A stretch of 24,115 bases of DNA from Akkermansiaceae bacterium UBA5689 (GTDB taxonomy: Bacteria > Verrucomicrobiota > Verrucomicrobiia > Verrucomicrobiales > Akkermansiaceae): the NCBI GenBank assembly GCA_002420305.1, contig DIHT01000024.1, positions 1 through 24,115 on the forward strand. Reading direction: 5' to 3'. Positions within the stretch are counted from its first letter, which is position 1; every line of letters begins with the position of its first letter. This document shows positions 14,808-22,744 of this stretch, in pieces. The position numbers were made by a program, and so were the translations under genes. The notes under the pieces were generated by a model. That model made no database searches, was not told the DNA's origin, and saw only the letters and a program-made list of their open reading frames with translations.

Positions 14808-16478
14808 TTAAGGCTTTTCTGCGGCGCCACAGTAGCACGCTGCCGGGGGAATGACATCTGCGCTGGTCCAAGCGAGACGAAAGGCTTTGTCCGCGTGGCT
14901 GGCCTCGGCAGAGCGGCCTTGCCCGTTCAGGGCGTCTCGTAGACCCAGCAAGGCCCAGCCATTGGCAGGGTAGATCTCGAGATCCCGGAGGAACACTTTT
15001 TCGGCCTTCTTGTGTTTTCCATCCAGTACGAGCAATGCACCATAGGCATGCCGTGCAGGCATCATCCATGGGACGGGCTCGGCATAGACGAGCGTCTCTT
15101 CGATTTCCACGGCCTTCTTCAGTTCCTCCAAGCCCCGGGCTCTCTGTCCGGACTTGAAAGCGGCCTCTCCCCGAAGGACATGCTGTGCGATTTTCATGAC
15201 CTCGCTGGCTGGTTGGTTGCCAAGGTTACGCTGCGCGTCATTGAGCTCCGCCACGGCGCTGTCCAGGGCTGTGCTTTCGAGCAGGGCTTCGTCATGCCTT
15301 CCCGTGTTCGCATAGGCGACACCGCGTGCGTAGTGGCGCATGGCCTTTCCCACAAGAGCCCATTCCGGCGGGATCGGTTCTTCCAGGATATCCTGCCACA
15401 TTCCGAAACGAACCATGACGTGCCATTTGCTCGCAGCCACCCCATCGCTGAACGAGGCCAGCGCTTCCATGAGGGGTGCGGGGACTTCGGTCATGATCGC
15501 ACGGGACGCGGAGAGCGCTTCGCGCTTTCGTCCCTGCATGGTGGCTGCCCAGGCGAGGAAATGCCTGTTGTGTGCCATATAGACACGGTATTCCCCGGCA
15601 TTGGGATCACCTTCGAACCAGGCATCGTCCAGGGCGGCAGCCCGACGATTACAGTTGGCGGCATCATCGTAGCGGCCCGTCTGCATCCAGATGTGAGAGG
15701 GCATGTGCACCAAGTGTCCGGAGGCGGGGACGAGAGTAACGAGGCGGTCGGCAGCTGGTTCGGCAAGTTGGGGCCATGGTGACGCCTCCATGGTGTGAAT
15801 ATAGAGGTGATTGGCCGCAGGGTGGTTCGGGTGATGAAGCATGACCCGCTCGAGAATCGACCGGAACTCGGGAGTTCTTCCCACGGGCTCTCCCTTGAGA
15901 GTCCAGTAGTTCCATGGCTGCATGCAGATCATGGCCTCAGCGGTCCAGACCTGCACGTCCGGGTCTAGCGGGAAGCGTGAGAGGACCTTCTCCATAGCAG
16001 CGAGGTAGGCCGTATTCTGGGCGGTGAGGTCTTCGGGTAACGGCAGATTGTAACGGGTCACCAAGGCCTCAATAAGAGCGCGGTTCGCCCCCTCTTCCCT
16101 GTCCTTGAGTTCAAAAGCCCGTCGGGAAGCGGCGTAGGACCACTCGTCCTTCGGCTTGTCGATACCAGGGTTGTTCTGGTTGGGCCCACCGGCATAACCA
16201 ATACCCCACCATGCCATGGCGAAGTCAGGGTCGATGCGGGTAGCCTCGCGGAACGACGAGATGGCGCCGTCGAAGTTGTAACCCAGCATCAGAGCCATGC
16301 CCTGATCAAACCACCTCCGGGCTTCTACGGATTCGGTGGCAACCTCGCGCCGGTAGTCTCCCAGGCGATCCAGAATCATGGGCGGGGTGGGGTCAGGCAG
16401 CGGGGGAAGAGTCGCTGACCATGCGGAGAGGCTCACCGCCATGACGGAGAGGGGAAGGGTAATTAATCGAGTATTCAC
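14808..16478 (-). CDS. Exported TPR-repeat protein with conserved histidine cluster (556 aa)
   Basis: The GTG start at 16478 leads into a signal peptide (MNTRLITLPLSVMAVSLSAWSA). The rest is helical with TPR-like units: ARRWFDQGMALMLGYNFDGAISSFREATRIDPDFAMAWWGIGY (residues 53-95, split here only for description) and later GKHKKAEKVFLRDLEIYPANGWALLGL. The middle is unusual for a plain scaffold. It holds H224 and H228 in NHLYIHTMEAS, H255, H258 and H262 in GHLVHMPSHIW, and H303/H306 in YMAHNRHFLAW. This motif set is widely conserved in bacterial TPR proteins of unknown function and suggests a metal or ligand site. It lies 58 bases upstream of the sulfatase-GH43 gene on the same strand, so it may share its transcript. 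Function unknown. Confidence 0.82.
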   Translation of the reverse strand: MNTRLITLPLSVMAVSLSAWSATLPPLPDPTPPMILDRLGDYRREVATESVEARRWFDQGMALMLGYNFDGAISSFREATRIDPDFAMAWWGIGYAGGPNQNNPGIDKPKDEWSYAASRRAFELKDREEGANRALIEALVTRYNLPLPEDLTAQNTAYLAAMEKVLSRFPLDPDVQVWTAEAMICMQPWNYWTLKGEPVGRTPEFRSILERVMLHHPNHPAANHLYIHTMEASPWPQLAEPAADRLVTLVPASGHLVHMPSHIWMQTGRYDDAANCNRRAAALDDAWFEGDPNAGEYRVYMAHNRHFLAWAATMQGRKREALSASRAIMTEVPAPLMEALASFSDGVAASKWHVMVRFGMWQDILEEPIPPEWALVGKAMRHYARGVAYANTGRHDEALLESTALDSAVAELNDAQRNLGNQPASEVMKIAQHVLRGEAAFKSGQRARGLEELKKAVEIEETLVYAEPVPWMMPARHAYGALLVLDGKHKKAEKVFLRDLEIYPANGWALLGLRDALNGQGRSAEASHADKAFRLAWTSADVIPPAACYCGAAEKP

Positions 16479-16641
16479 CTATTGAGCGATGATTGGAAGG
16501 AATCGGCCGCTGCGTCAAGCCACGGCTCCGGAATGAGAGGAGGAGGGCATGCCGGAAGGGCCGCAGGCACCCGTCTGGGTGAAACCAGCAAGGAGGACGG
16601 ATGGAGGCAGATTCGCCTAGGATTGCATCGCGAGGCCTAGC

Positions 16642-17442
16642 TTACTTGGCATCAAAGCGCAGCGCGAAGGACCCGTCCTTTCCAGTGAGGACGAGGCGAT
16701 TACCGGTTACGGCCCAGCTGGAAACGTCCTTGAGTTGCTGCAGATAGGCGCGCTCCTGGGCCATCGCTTTCGGGGGACCTCCCCGTCGGGTGCCCGCCAT
16801 GGGGCCAAATGTGATCCGTTCAGCTTCCCCGAGCTCTGCCTTGCCGAAATAGCGATTAACTCCGGCGGAGCCGCTGGCACGGCCGTCGGCGCCGATCGTA
16901 AGCGTAATCGTGGTCCCGGCGACAAGAGCAGTATCGGAGGTCGCCTTTTTCCCTCTCTCCTCGAATCCATCCAGCGACCATTCTGTCCCGGTCAGGGGTT
17001 TTGCCTTCACTGGCGCACGGACCTGGAATCTCAGCTCCAGTTCAGGGGTCCCATTCGAGAGAACCAGGGCCTTGCCCTTAACTCGCCAGTGGGTCACACC
17101 ACTGAAGAGCTGCGTAAACACCTCTTCGGCTTTCATGGCAGCGGGGTCGCCGGCCATTTCCGTCATGCCGCCACCCTTGAGAATCAATCGGCCATCACGT
17201 GTGGCAGAATACTTCCCGGTCATTCCGTTGACTCCGCCACTCATGGAGAATTTTCCATCCTTGAACGATATCCCCGGGCGCTTGCTGGTTCTGGTGAGAG
17301 TCTCAGGATCAGCCGTCCACGATTGAAGTGTCCAGCCTTGCGGGATGCTGAGCTGGGGTGGGTCCTGAGCGATGGGTGCGGCGCCAGAGCAGGCGAAGAA
17401 CAGGAAAAGGAGGGCTAAACAATAACGGATCTTGGCTTTCAT
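16642..17442 (-). CDS. Exported protein with two META/HslJ-like domains (266 aa)
   Basis: The protein starts at ATG 17442 with a strongly hydrophobic signal (CLALLFLFFACSGAAP). The Cys at residue 18 makes a lipoprotein possible, but the preceding FFA is not a strict lipobox. Two META-type beta-sandwich repeats follow. The first (about 35-140) has ISFKDGKFSMSGGVNGMTGKY. The second (about 150-266) has GTEWSLDGF, ITLTIGADGRASGSAGVNRYFG, FGPMAGTRRGG, and the closing ALRFDAK. In HslJ-like proteins the GxxGxN motif lies in the same position. META domains occur in envelope stress and surface proteins with no known enzymatic role. A candidate extended -10 promoter lies about 38 bases upstream. It is divergent from the SHD1 metallopeptidase gene. 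Confidence 0.85.
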   Translation of the reverse strand: MKAKIRYCLALLFLFFACSGAAPIAQDPPQLSIPQGWTLQSWTADPETLTRTSKRPGISFKDGKFSMSGGVNGMTGKYSATRDGRLILKGGGMTEMAGDPAAMKAEEVFTQLFSGVTHWRVKGKALVLSNGTPELELRFQVRAPVKAKPLTGTEWSLDGFEERGKKATSDTALVAGTTITLTIGADGRASGSAGVNRYFGKAELGEAERITFGPMAGTRRGGPPKAMAQERAYLQQLKDVSSWAVTGNRLVLTGKDGSFALRFDAK

Positions 17443-17479
17443 AGCTGTAAAGACACCAGAGGTGGGAAGTTCTTGGTGA

Positions 17480-17488
17480 ATTATAGCA
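17480..17488 (-). promoter_or_regulatory. Candidate extended -10 promoter of the META-domain gene
   Basis: On the minus strand the sequence reads TGCTATAAT, a perfect extended -10 box (TGn plus TATAAT). Transcription would start near 17473 and give a leader of about 30 nt. No good -35 box is present at 16-18 nt, which is acceptable for an extended -10 promoter. Predicted by eye only. Confidence 0.45.
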
Positions 17489-17696
17489 GTTGAAGCCTTT
17501 TAACGGCAGGACAAACAGATAGTGAGAGCCAGTAGTTCTACAATTGTGATCGCAATGGGATTTCACATTATGCCTCTTTGGGTTTTCCCTCGTAGGATGC
17601 CGTTTTACTGGCTCGTAAAGTCACCCGAAGGAGCAGGAGTAATATTGAGCAATATGGTTTCCTTCTCAGTGTCTCGATTGTAAGTTCTTTGATCCC

Positions 17697-18929
17697 TTGA
17701 ACGTCGTGCGTGCTGCTTTCTCCCTGCTTGTGCTCTTTCTTGTTTCGGATTGTCCGGGCCGCACGTGGACCAGTAAGGAGGGAGTGACCTTTGAAGGAGA
17801 GCTGGTGGAAGCGACAGTTCAAACGGTGACGCTGAGTTCTCCCAAACTCGCTAAACCTCTCAAGGTTCCCATCTCGGAGCTTGCGACTCCGGATCAGATC
17901 TTTGTCCGGGCGTGGCATGCGGATCAGGTCCGCGAAAAGCAAGCGGTGGCTCGCATGCACCCTGACCAGCGGCGTCAGTACGAACTTCTGAAGGCTACCC
18001 GCGAAATTGCGGAAAACTTTGAAGGAAAGTGGCCGGGGATTGTCTCTGCCCCGGGTTCTCTGGAAGTCAGGGACCTGAGTGAGGAAGAAGAGGCGGAGCA
18101 GTATGTCTATCATAGCCCCCATTATGAATTTGTCTGTGATGTGCCGCTCAAACGAAGCCTCGTGAAACGTCTCGCGGTCCTCTTCGAAGCGTCACGTGAG
18201 TATTGCCGGCAGTTGCCTATCTCGAGCAAGAAGGCTCACGTGGCAGGGATCAAGCATCGCAACAGGATCCTTCTCTTCGAGACGAAAGAGGGTTACGCCA
18301 AAGCGGGGGGGGCACCTGGGTCGGCGGGGGTCTACATGGGAGGGAAGGATGTGATCATGGTGCCGCTTACTTCATTGGGTGTGAAGAAAGTAGGATCTTC
18401 CTATGCGATTGATTACGACAAGGAGAATAGAACTCTTCCCCACGAGTTGACGCACCAGCTTACGGATCACTACTATTTTCGATCCGGGGCCCGGGGCTGG
18501 TTTAGTGAAGGTCTTGCGGAATACGTGGGAGCGACACCCTATCGCTCTGGATCCTTCAACGTGAAGAAAGCTCTGAACGCGATCAGGGACTATGCGACGG
18601 GCTTTGGGAGAGCCGGCAGAGGAGGTCGAGCGCTTGGCGACGAGATTTCTGCCCCGGATCTGAAATCCTACATGCTTCAGAGCTATGGATCGTTCGTGGC
18701 CAACGGCAATTTCAACTATGGCTTGGGGTTACTGATCACGACCTATTTCTTCCATATGGATAAGGATGGAGACCGGGTGGCAATTTCAGCATTCCTGAAG
18801 GCCTTGAGGGAGGGTAAAGAGGGAGAAGAAGCTCTTGAGGTCCTGCGGCAGGGGCGTAGTTGGAGCGAGATGGAGGAGCAGATTTCTGCCGGTTGGAGAG
18901 GGCGAGGGCTGAGAATCAGGTTCCAATAA
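17697..18929 (+). CDS. Exported SHD1-domain zinc metallopeptidase, DUF1570-like (410 aa)
   Basis: The likely start is TTG 17697 or GTG 17706; both lead into a signal peptide (VRAAFSLLVLFLVSDCPG) and no ATG is available before an in-frame stop. An SHD1 (SLA1 homology 1) domain covers about residues 22-74, with RTWTSKEGVTFEGELVEA and VPISELATPDQIFVRAW. After a linker comes a DUF1570-like peptidase region. The zinc motif is H249-E-L-T-H253 in LPHELTHQLTDHYY, followed by GWFSEGLAEYVGA with E275 as the probable third ligand (gluzincin arrangement). All catalytic residues are present, so activity is likely. It starts a co-directional run: the glycosidase gene begins 19 bases later, then an HExxH-less paralogue and a double aspartic protease. 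The SHD1 partner in bacteria is unknown; in yeast Sla1 the domain binds NPFxD peptides. Confidence 0.85.
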   Translation: MNVVRAAFSLLVLFLVSDCPGRTWTSKEGVTFEGELVEATVQTVTLSSPKLAKPLKVPISELATPDQIFVRAWHADQVREKQAVARMHPDQRRQYELLKATREIAENFEGKWPGIVSAPGSLEVRDLSEEEEAEQYVYHSPHYEFVCDVPLKRSLVKRLAVLFEASREYCRQLPISSKKAHVAGIKHRNRILLFETKEGYAKAGGAPGSAGVYMGGKDVIMVPLTSLGVKKVGSSYAIDYDKENRTLPHELTHQLTDHYYFRSGARGWFSEGLAEYVGATPYRSGSFNVKKALNAIRDYATGFGRAGRGGRALGDEISAPDLKSYMLQSYGSFVANGNFNYGLGLLITTYFFHMDKDGDRVAISAFLKALREGKEGEEALEVLRQGRSWSEMEEQISAGWRGRGLRIRFQ

Positions 18930-18948
18930 AGTCGGTTATCAAGAGATC

Positions 18949-19857
18949 ATGAGAGAGGTATGCTCTGTTTCCACGCCGAAAATCGGGTTTGTCCTGGTCC
19001 TTCATTTCCTGCTCTCCACGGATTTCGTCCCGGCAGCACCTGAGGCAAGGCCGGCGGCAGCCCCAGACTTCAAGGAACTCGGGATCAGCTACACCCTGAA
19101 GACATCCACCAGCCCGATACCCAACAGAATTCACATCCTGCGCATTGACCTTGCTCCTGGGAAGGTGGAACCCGTGGTTGTTTTTGGGGCGGATCCGGAC
19201 GGCGATGGGCCGGCGGAGGCATCCCTTACCGATCCCCGGAAGATGGCCTCCGACCCCTCGGTTCTTGCCTTCGTCAATACCAACCCGTGGGACAGTTTTC
19301 CAGATTCCAAGGGCCGGAGAAACCGTAAATGGCATTCGGGGCAACCGGTCGACATCCATGGCTTGGCAGGAACTGGTGGTAAGATGCGTAGTAGTGCGAC
19401 CCCCTCCAATACTTCCGTCTGGTTTGATAACGAGGAGCGCGTGCGTTTCGGGCATCAAGCGGGGGATGAGCCCGTGGTGGCGACCAACGGTTTTCAAATG
19501 ATCGTGTCCAACGGCGCCCTGACCGTGGGCGAGGGGGGAGTTCGGCATCCTCGTACTGCTATTGGCTCAGACAAGAAGGGAAAAACCCTCTGGCTGGTAG
19601 TAGTCGATGGCCGCCAGCGAGGCTACAGCGAGGGGATGAACATGCATGAGTTGGCAAGCGTGATGAAAGGACTGGGGTGCTGGACTGCGACTAATATGGA
19701 CGGTGGGGGAAGCAGTGTCATGGGCCTGCTTGGCGAAGATGGTAGCATGAAGGTCGTTAATAGCCCCTCGGACCGTTTCCTTGGCAGGGTGAAGATCCGG
19801 CCTTTGCCGATGGTTCTTACGATCAGGGATGCTGCGGACGCTCAGGAACAGGAGTGA
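18949..19857 (+). CDS. Exported phosphodiester glycosidase (NAGPA/DUF2233-like, 302 aa)
   Basis: ATG 18949 is followed by a signal segment (IGFVLVLHFLLSTDFVPAA, about residues 12-30). The domain matches the family of mammalian uncovering enzyme (N-acetylglucosamine-1-phosphodiester alpha-N-acetylglucosaminidase). Its signatures are HPRTAIGSDKKGKTLWLVVVDGRQ beginning at residue 200, GYSEGMNMHELASVMKGLGC, and the strongly conserved NMDGGGSSVM (DGGGSS at 251-256). FVNTNPWDSF near residue 108 occupies the place of the N-terminal active-site strand. Known members cleave sugar-phosphodiesters, including those in wall polymers; the substrate here is unknown. The protein is probably periplasmic. It sits 19 bases after the metallopeptidase gene and is likely co-transcribed, which makes glycan or glycoprotein processing at the cell surface plausible. 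Confidence 0.87.
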   Translation: MREVCSVSTPKIGFVLVLHFLLSTDFVPAAPEARPAAAPDFKELGISYTLKTSTSPIPNRIHILRIDLAPGKVEPVVVFGADPDGDGPAEASLTDPRKMASDPSVLAFVNTNPWDSFPDSKGRRNRKWHSGQPVDIHGLAGTGGKMRSSATPSNTSVWFDNEERVRFGHQAGDEPVVATNGFQMIVSNGALTVGEGGVRHPRTAIGSDKKGKTLWLVVVDGRQRGYSEGMNMHELASVMKGLGCWTATNMDGGGSSVMGLLGEDGSMKVVNSPSDRFLGRVKIRPLPMVLTIRDAADAQEQE

Positions 19858-19972
19858 TCGGTGAGCGAAACTCTCCAACTCTTAAGGATCGAGAGCTTTC
19901 GTTCTCCAAAGGTAGCAGAGCATCCAAAAAGAACATCGACCCAATGGTTTTGTCCCGCTAGCGTAGGAGCAA

Positions 19973-21241
19973 ATGCAATTACGACTTCTGGCAATCACCG
20001 CGCTGTTGAGCGTGTGGAGCTATTCGGTGTCGATCGGAGCGGAGGAGCGGGTCTGGACCTCCCGCAAGGGGGCGGATGTAACCGCCCAACTGCTGCGGGT
20101 GGAAGGGGGGGAGGCTATTCTGATTACCCCTCTACTAAAGACCGTCACCCTCAAGATCGAGGACCTCAGCCTGGTGGATCGGCTCTATCTGGTTGAATAT
20201 GGCGGGGTAGACCCGAGCGCGGTTACCAAGTCGGAGGTGGGAGTGCCTGAAAAGGATGCTCGGGACATGTCCAAGACCTTTGAGCGGGTGAAGGAAAAGT
20301 TCGTGCTGGGGACAGATGATGACCTTCAGTATGACATGCTCAAGACGGAGCATTTCTACGTCATCACGCAGGGGAAGATACGGCCCATGGACGTGGCTGA
20401 GGTAGCCGAGAGGTTATGGCGGGGGATGGCCTTTCAGCACGTGAACTTCCGGGAGGACTGGGGAGCGAGGCGCAAGCTGATTTTTCTTGTCGAAGACAAG
20501 AAGGCGTATGCGAAGCTGGGAGACTGGTATAAGGCCCACCTCCTTACCCTTGAAGGCGAGCATATGCGCGACGTGGCAGTCCGGGCTCGCATGCTGTGGG
20601 AGGAATCGAGCTCTCAGACGATCTACATGCCGGATCCGATTGTCGCTAAATTAAATATATTTGGCACCGCCAAAGCCTTCCAGATCGGGGACATCAAGAA
20701 TAGCTACACGGAAGTCTTCGGAGCGTTTCCAACCCATTCCCTTTCGGGCACCCTGCTCTCAGAATTTATCGGGGGTATCGCGGACTACGCAGAGGATGGG
20801 GCGATGGCCCTGAGGATTGGGCACGCCTACTACAAGGAGATCAAATTGGCAGGACACACGGAAACCAGTCTTCTCGATGCAGAAGTCTATGACCAGGACG
20901 AGATCGTGAAGGCCAAGGGCTTTGATGATGGAACGAAATGGGCCAAGACCCTGCGCGAACTGGTGCGGAAAGGAAAGGTAGAGCCCAGCCTTGAAAAGCT
21001 ACTGGGTTGGAAGGAGGTCAAGGACCTGACTCCGGAGAGTATCGTCCTGTGCTACTCGTTTGCGTATTATCTTCAGAGTACACCCGAGCGATTGAACTCG
21101 TTTGCGAATATGATCCGTCGCGTCCAATACGATGGGGCCATGCCTGTTCCTCTTGAATTGGCGAAGCTCTACGGGTTCAAGGCCAGCAAGGAGTTTGAGA
21201 CAGACTGGACGGAGTTCATCAAAAGCCAGGATTTTAAATGA
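19973..21241 (+). CDS. Exported SHD1 protein, inactive-looking paralogue of the metallopeptidase (422 aa)
   Basis: ATG 19973 follows AGGAG (19965-19969) at an unusually short spacing of three bases. A signal peptide (about residues 1-23, ending SIGA) precedes an SHD1 domain (27-76) with RVWTSRKGADVTAQLLRVEG and LKIEDLSLVDRLYLVEY. The remainder parallels the protein at 17697: LIFLVEDKKAYAKLGDW matches ILLFETKEGYAKAGGAP, and LSEFIGGIADYAED matches FSEGLAEYVGA. However, the place of HELTH holds FPTHSLSG (252-259), so the HExxH zinc site is gone and the third ligand Glu is replaced by Asp271. It is probably a pseudo-peptidase with a binding or regulatory role. Its stop overlaps the next gene's start as ATGA, implying translational coupling. 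Confidence 0.8.
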   Translation: MQLRLLAITALLSVWSYSVSIGAEERVWTSRKGADVTAQLLRVEGGEAILITPLLKTVTLKIEDLSLVDRLYLVEYGGVDPSAVTKSEVGVPEKDARDMSKTFERVKEKFVLGTDDDLQYDMLKTEHFYVITQGKIRPMDVAEVAERLWRGMAFQHVNFREDWGARRKLIFLVEDKKAYAKLGDWYKAHLLTLEGEHMRDVAVRARMLWEESSSQTIYMPDPIVAKLNIFGTAKAFQIGDIKNSYTEVFGAFPTHSLSGTLLSEFIGGIADYAEDGAMALRIGHAYYKEIKLAGHTETSLLDAEVYDQDEIVKAKGFDDGTKWAKTLRELVRKGKVEPSLEKLLGWKEVKDLTPESIVLCYSFAYYLQSTPERLNSFANMIRRVQYDGAMPVPLELAKLYGFKASKEFETDWTEFIKSQDFK

Positions 21242-22638
21242 AAATACTTTCCTCCAGAATACTCGTTCTCCTATTCGCGGGCCTTGCAGTTGCAGCTGGT
21301 CTTCTCTTTGCAGAAGAGGAAGGCTATCGCACCTTTACTGATGCCAAGGGAAGAACCCTTGAGGCCATTGTGGTGTCCAAGACCGACACGGCAGTCAATC
21401 TCTTGATCAAGGGCAGGGAGAACCCCATCGAGGTTGCCCTTAAGCTCTTAAGCAGTAAGGATCAGGCGTTCTTGAAGAGCTGGGTCCCTCCCAAGGTTCC
21501 CTCGGCGGAACTGAAGAAGCTCTTTCTAAAAACGTGCCGGACTCTCACGGTCAGAGAGCTCCTCGAACTTCGAGGTTATGAGTCGTTCAAGTTCACCTTT
21601 GCCAATAACTCCCTGATCATCCCCGGCCTGCTGAATGGCAAGAAGGCGCGCTTTCTGGTCGATACGGGAGCCCATAATACGATCCTCCACGATGCGTTTG
21701 CGAAAGAGGCCGGATGCAGAATGGGGCCCTATGATGAAGTTGTCGCCGGAGTCGGAGGAACGGCTCCCGCTGCCTACACCAAGGTAGATCGGATTCAGCT
21801 CGGGGAAACCCTGCTTCTGGGTAAGAAGCTTCTGTGCACGGATTTGACCAATGGCCTGCCAGCAGGATCGAAGCTCAAGGAGGATGCTATTATCGGTGGC
21901 GAGCTGCTGGCGCGGCTCGATGCGGTGATTTCCTATCGGGAGCGACTCATCTTCCTGCGCCCGGATCTTGGTGATAAGCCCGAGGTGGCGGAAGTGGGTG
22001 AGAAGGCCGGGGAAAAGGAGAGCCAGTTTGACTTTCGGATCTTCAAGCTGAAGGACGGAACGACGATTCGTGGCAAACTGGTAGCCAAGAATGAGTCTGG
22101 AACTGGGATCACCATTGAGTTGGTAAATGGAGAAAACAGAGGATTCACGGTCGACCGATTCAAGCCGGATGACGAACTCCTGATCAGGCGCTGGAGTGAG
22201 GATGCAGTCGCGTTTGAGAGGAATTGCCGAGATCTCACGGTCAAGGATCTGCTCAATATCCGCAGCTATCAGTCTTTCGAGACCGAGAGAAAGGGGAACC
22301 ACATTTATGTGGAAGGGGCACTGAATGGTCAAAAAGCAAAGTTCCTGGTGGATACGGGAGCAGATGGGAGTCTCTTTAATATCGGGTCTGCTAATCAATA
22401 CCGGTGTGAGGTGGGGCCCATGGACCAGTGGGTCTACGGAATCGGCGGCCGTGCTCCGGCAGCGGTGACCAAGTTCAAGTCGATCGCAGTGGGCAAGACT
22501 CTGATCGAGAACCGGAGAATTCTCTCATCTGATTTCAGTTCCAGAAACTCAGTGGGAATCTACGGGGGGGATTTCATGCGGGAGCTCGATGCCGTGATCA
22601 CCTATCGCGAGATGAGGCTTTTCCTCAGGCAAAGGTAG
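21238..22638 (+). CDS. Exported double SHD1-retropepsin-like aspartic protease (466 aa)
   Basis: ATG 21238 overlaps the preceding stop by four bases (ATGA). A signal peptide or anchor covers residues 1-25. The protein is an internal duplication, each half containing an SHD1 domain (about 29-82 and 266-318) followed by a retropepsin-like domain. The two catalytic motifs are RFLVDTGAHNTIL (DTG at 142-144) and KFLVDTGADGSLF (DTG at 372-374), exactly 230 residues apart. The flaps are GVGGTAPAAYTK and GIGGRAPAAVTK, and the closing strands are IIGGELLARLDAVISYRERLIFLR and IYGGDFMRELDAVITYREMRLFLR. Retropepsins need two DTG motifs, usually from a homodimer; here both are in one chain, so an intramolecular pseudo-dimer as in pepsin is possible. 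It closes the co-directional SHD1 run. Confidence 0.88.
   Translation: MKILSSRILVLLFAGLAVAAGLLFAEEEGYRTFTDAKGRTLEAIVVSKTDTAVNLLIKGRENPIEVALKLLSSKDQAFLKSWVPPKVPSAELKKLFLKTCRTLTVRELLELRGYESFKFTFANNSLIIPGLLNGKKARFLVDTGAHNTILHDAFAKEAGCRMGPYDEVVAGVGGTAPAAYTKVDRIQLGETLLLGKKLLCTDLTNGLPAGSKLKEDAIIGGELLARLDAVISYRERLIFLRPDLGDKPEVAEVGEKAGEKESQFDFRIFKLKDGTTIRGKLVAKNESGTGITIELVNGENRGFTVDRFKPDDELLIRRWSEDAVAFERNCRDLTVKDLLNIRSYQSFETERKGNHIYVEGALNGQKAKFLVDTGADGSLFNIGSANQYRCEVGPMDQWVYGIGGRAPAAVTKFKSIAVGKTLIENRRILSSDFSSRNSVGIYGGDFMRELDAVITYREMRLFLRQR
21319..22635 (+). repeat. Intragenic duplication of the SHD1-retropepsin unit
   Basis: Unit 1 spans about 21319-21960 and unit 2 about 22027-22635. The units align through the DTG motif, the GxGGxAPAA flap and the LDAVI(S/T)YRE strand with an offset of 230 residues. 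There is a small indel between the SHD1 and protease parts, and a charged linker (about residues 244-262) joins the units. Divergence is substantial, so the duplication is old. Confidence 0.85.
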
Positions 22639-22658
22639 AAGAATCCGGCAGAGAATCT

Positions 22659-22678
22659 GAGGAGGTTTTTACCTCTTC
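22659..22678. terminator. Hairpin between convergent genes, possible terminator
   Basis: GAGGAGGT pairs with ACCTCTTC around a TTTT loop: eight pairs, one of them G-T. It starts 20 bases after the stop of the double protease gene and faces the end of the HEAT-type gene. Neither side has a U-tract, so an intrinsic terminator is not assured; an RNA-stabilising 3' hairpin is the alternative. Confidence 0.4.
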
Positions 22679-22744
22679 GAAGATAGCCTCCGAGCCGGGT
22701 TGGGCAGGATCAACGGGTTCTACGGATGCACAGTAGTATCGGAG

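Noticed and set aside
15012..15782. 256-aa plus-strand frame within the TPR gene
   Set aside because: Antisense to a well-supported TPR protein; no recognisable domain or signal peptide.
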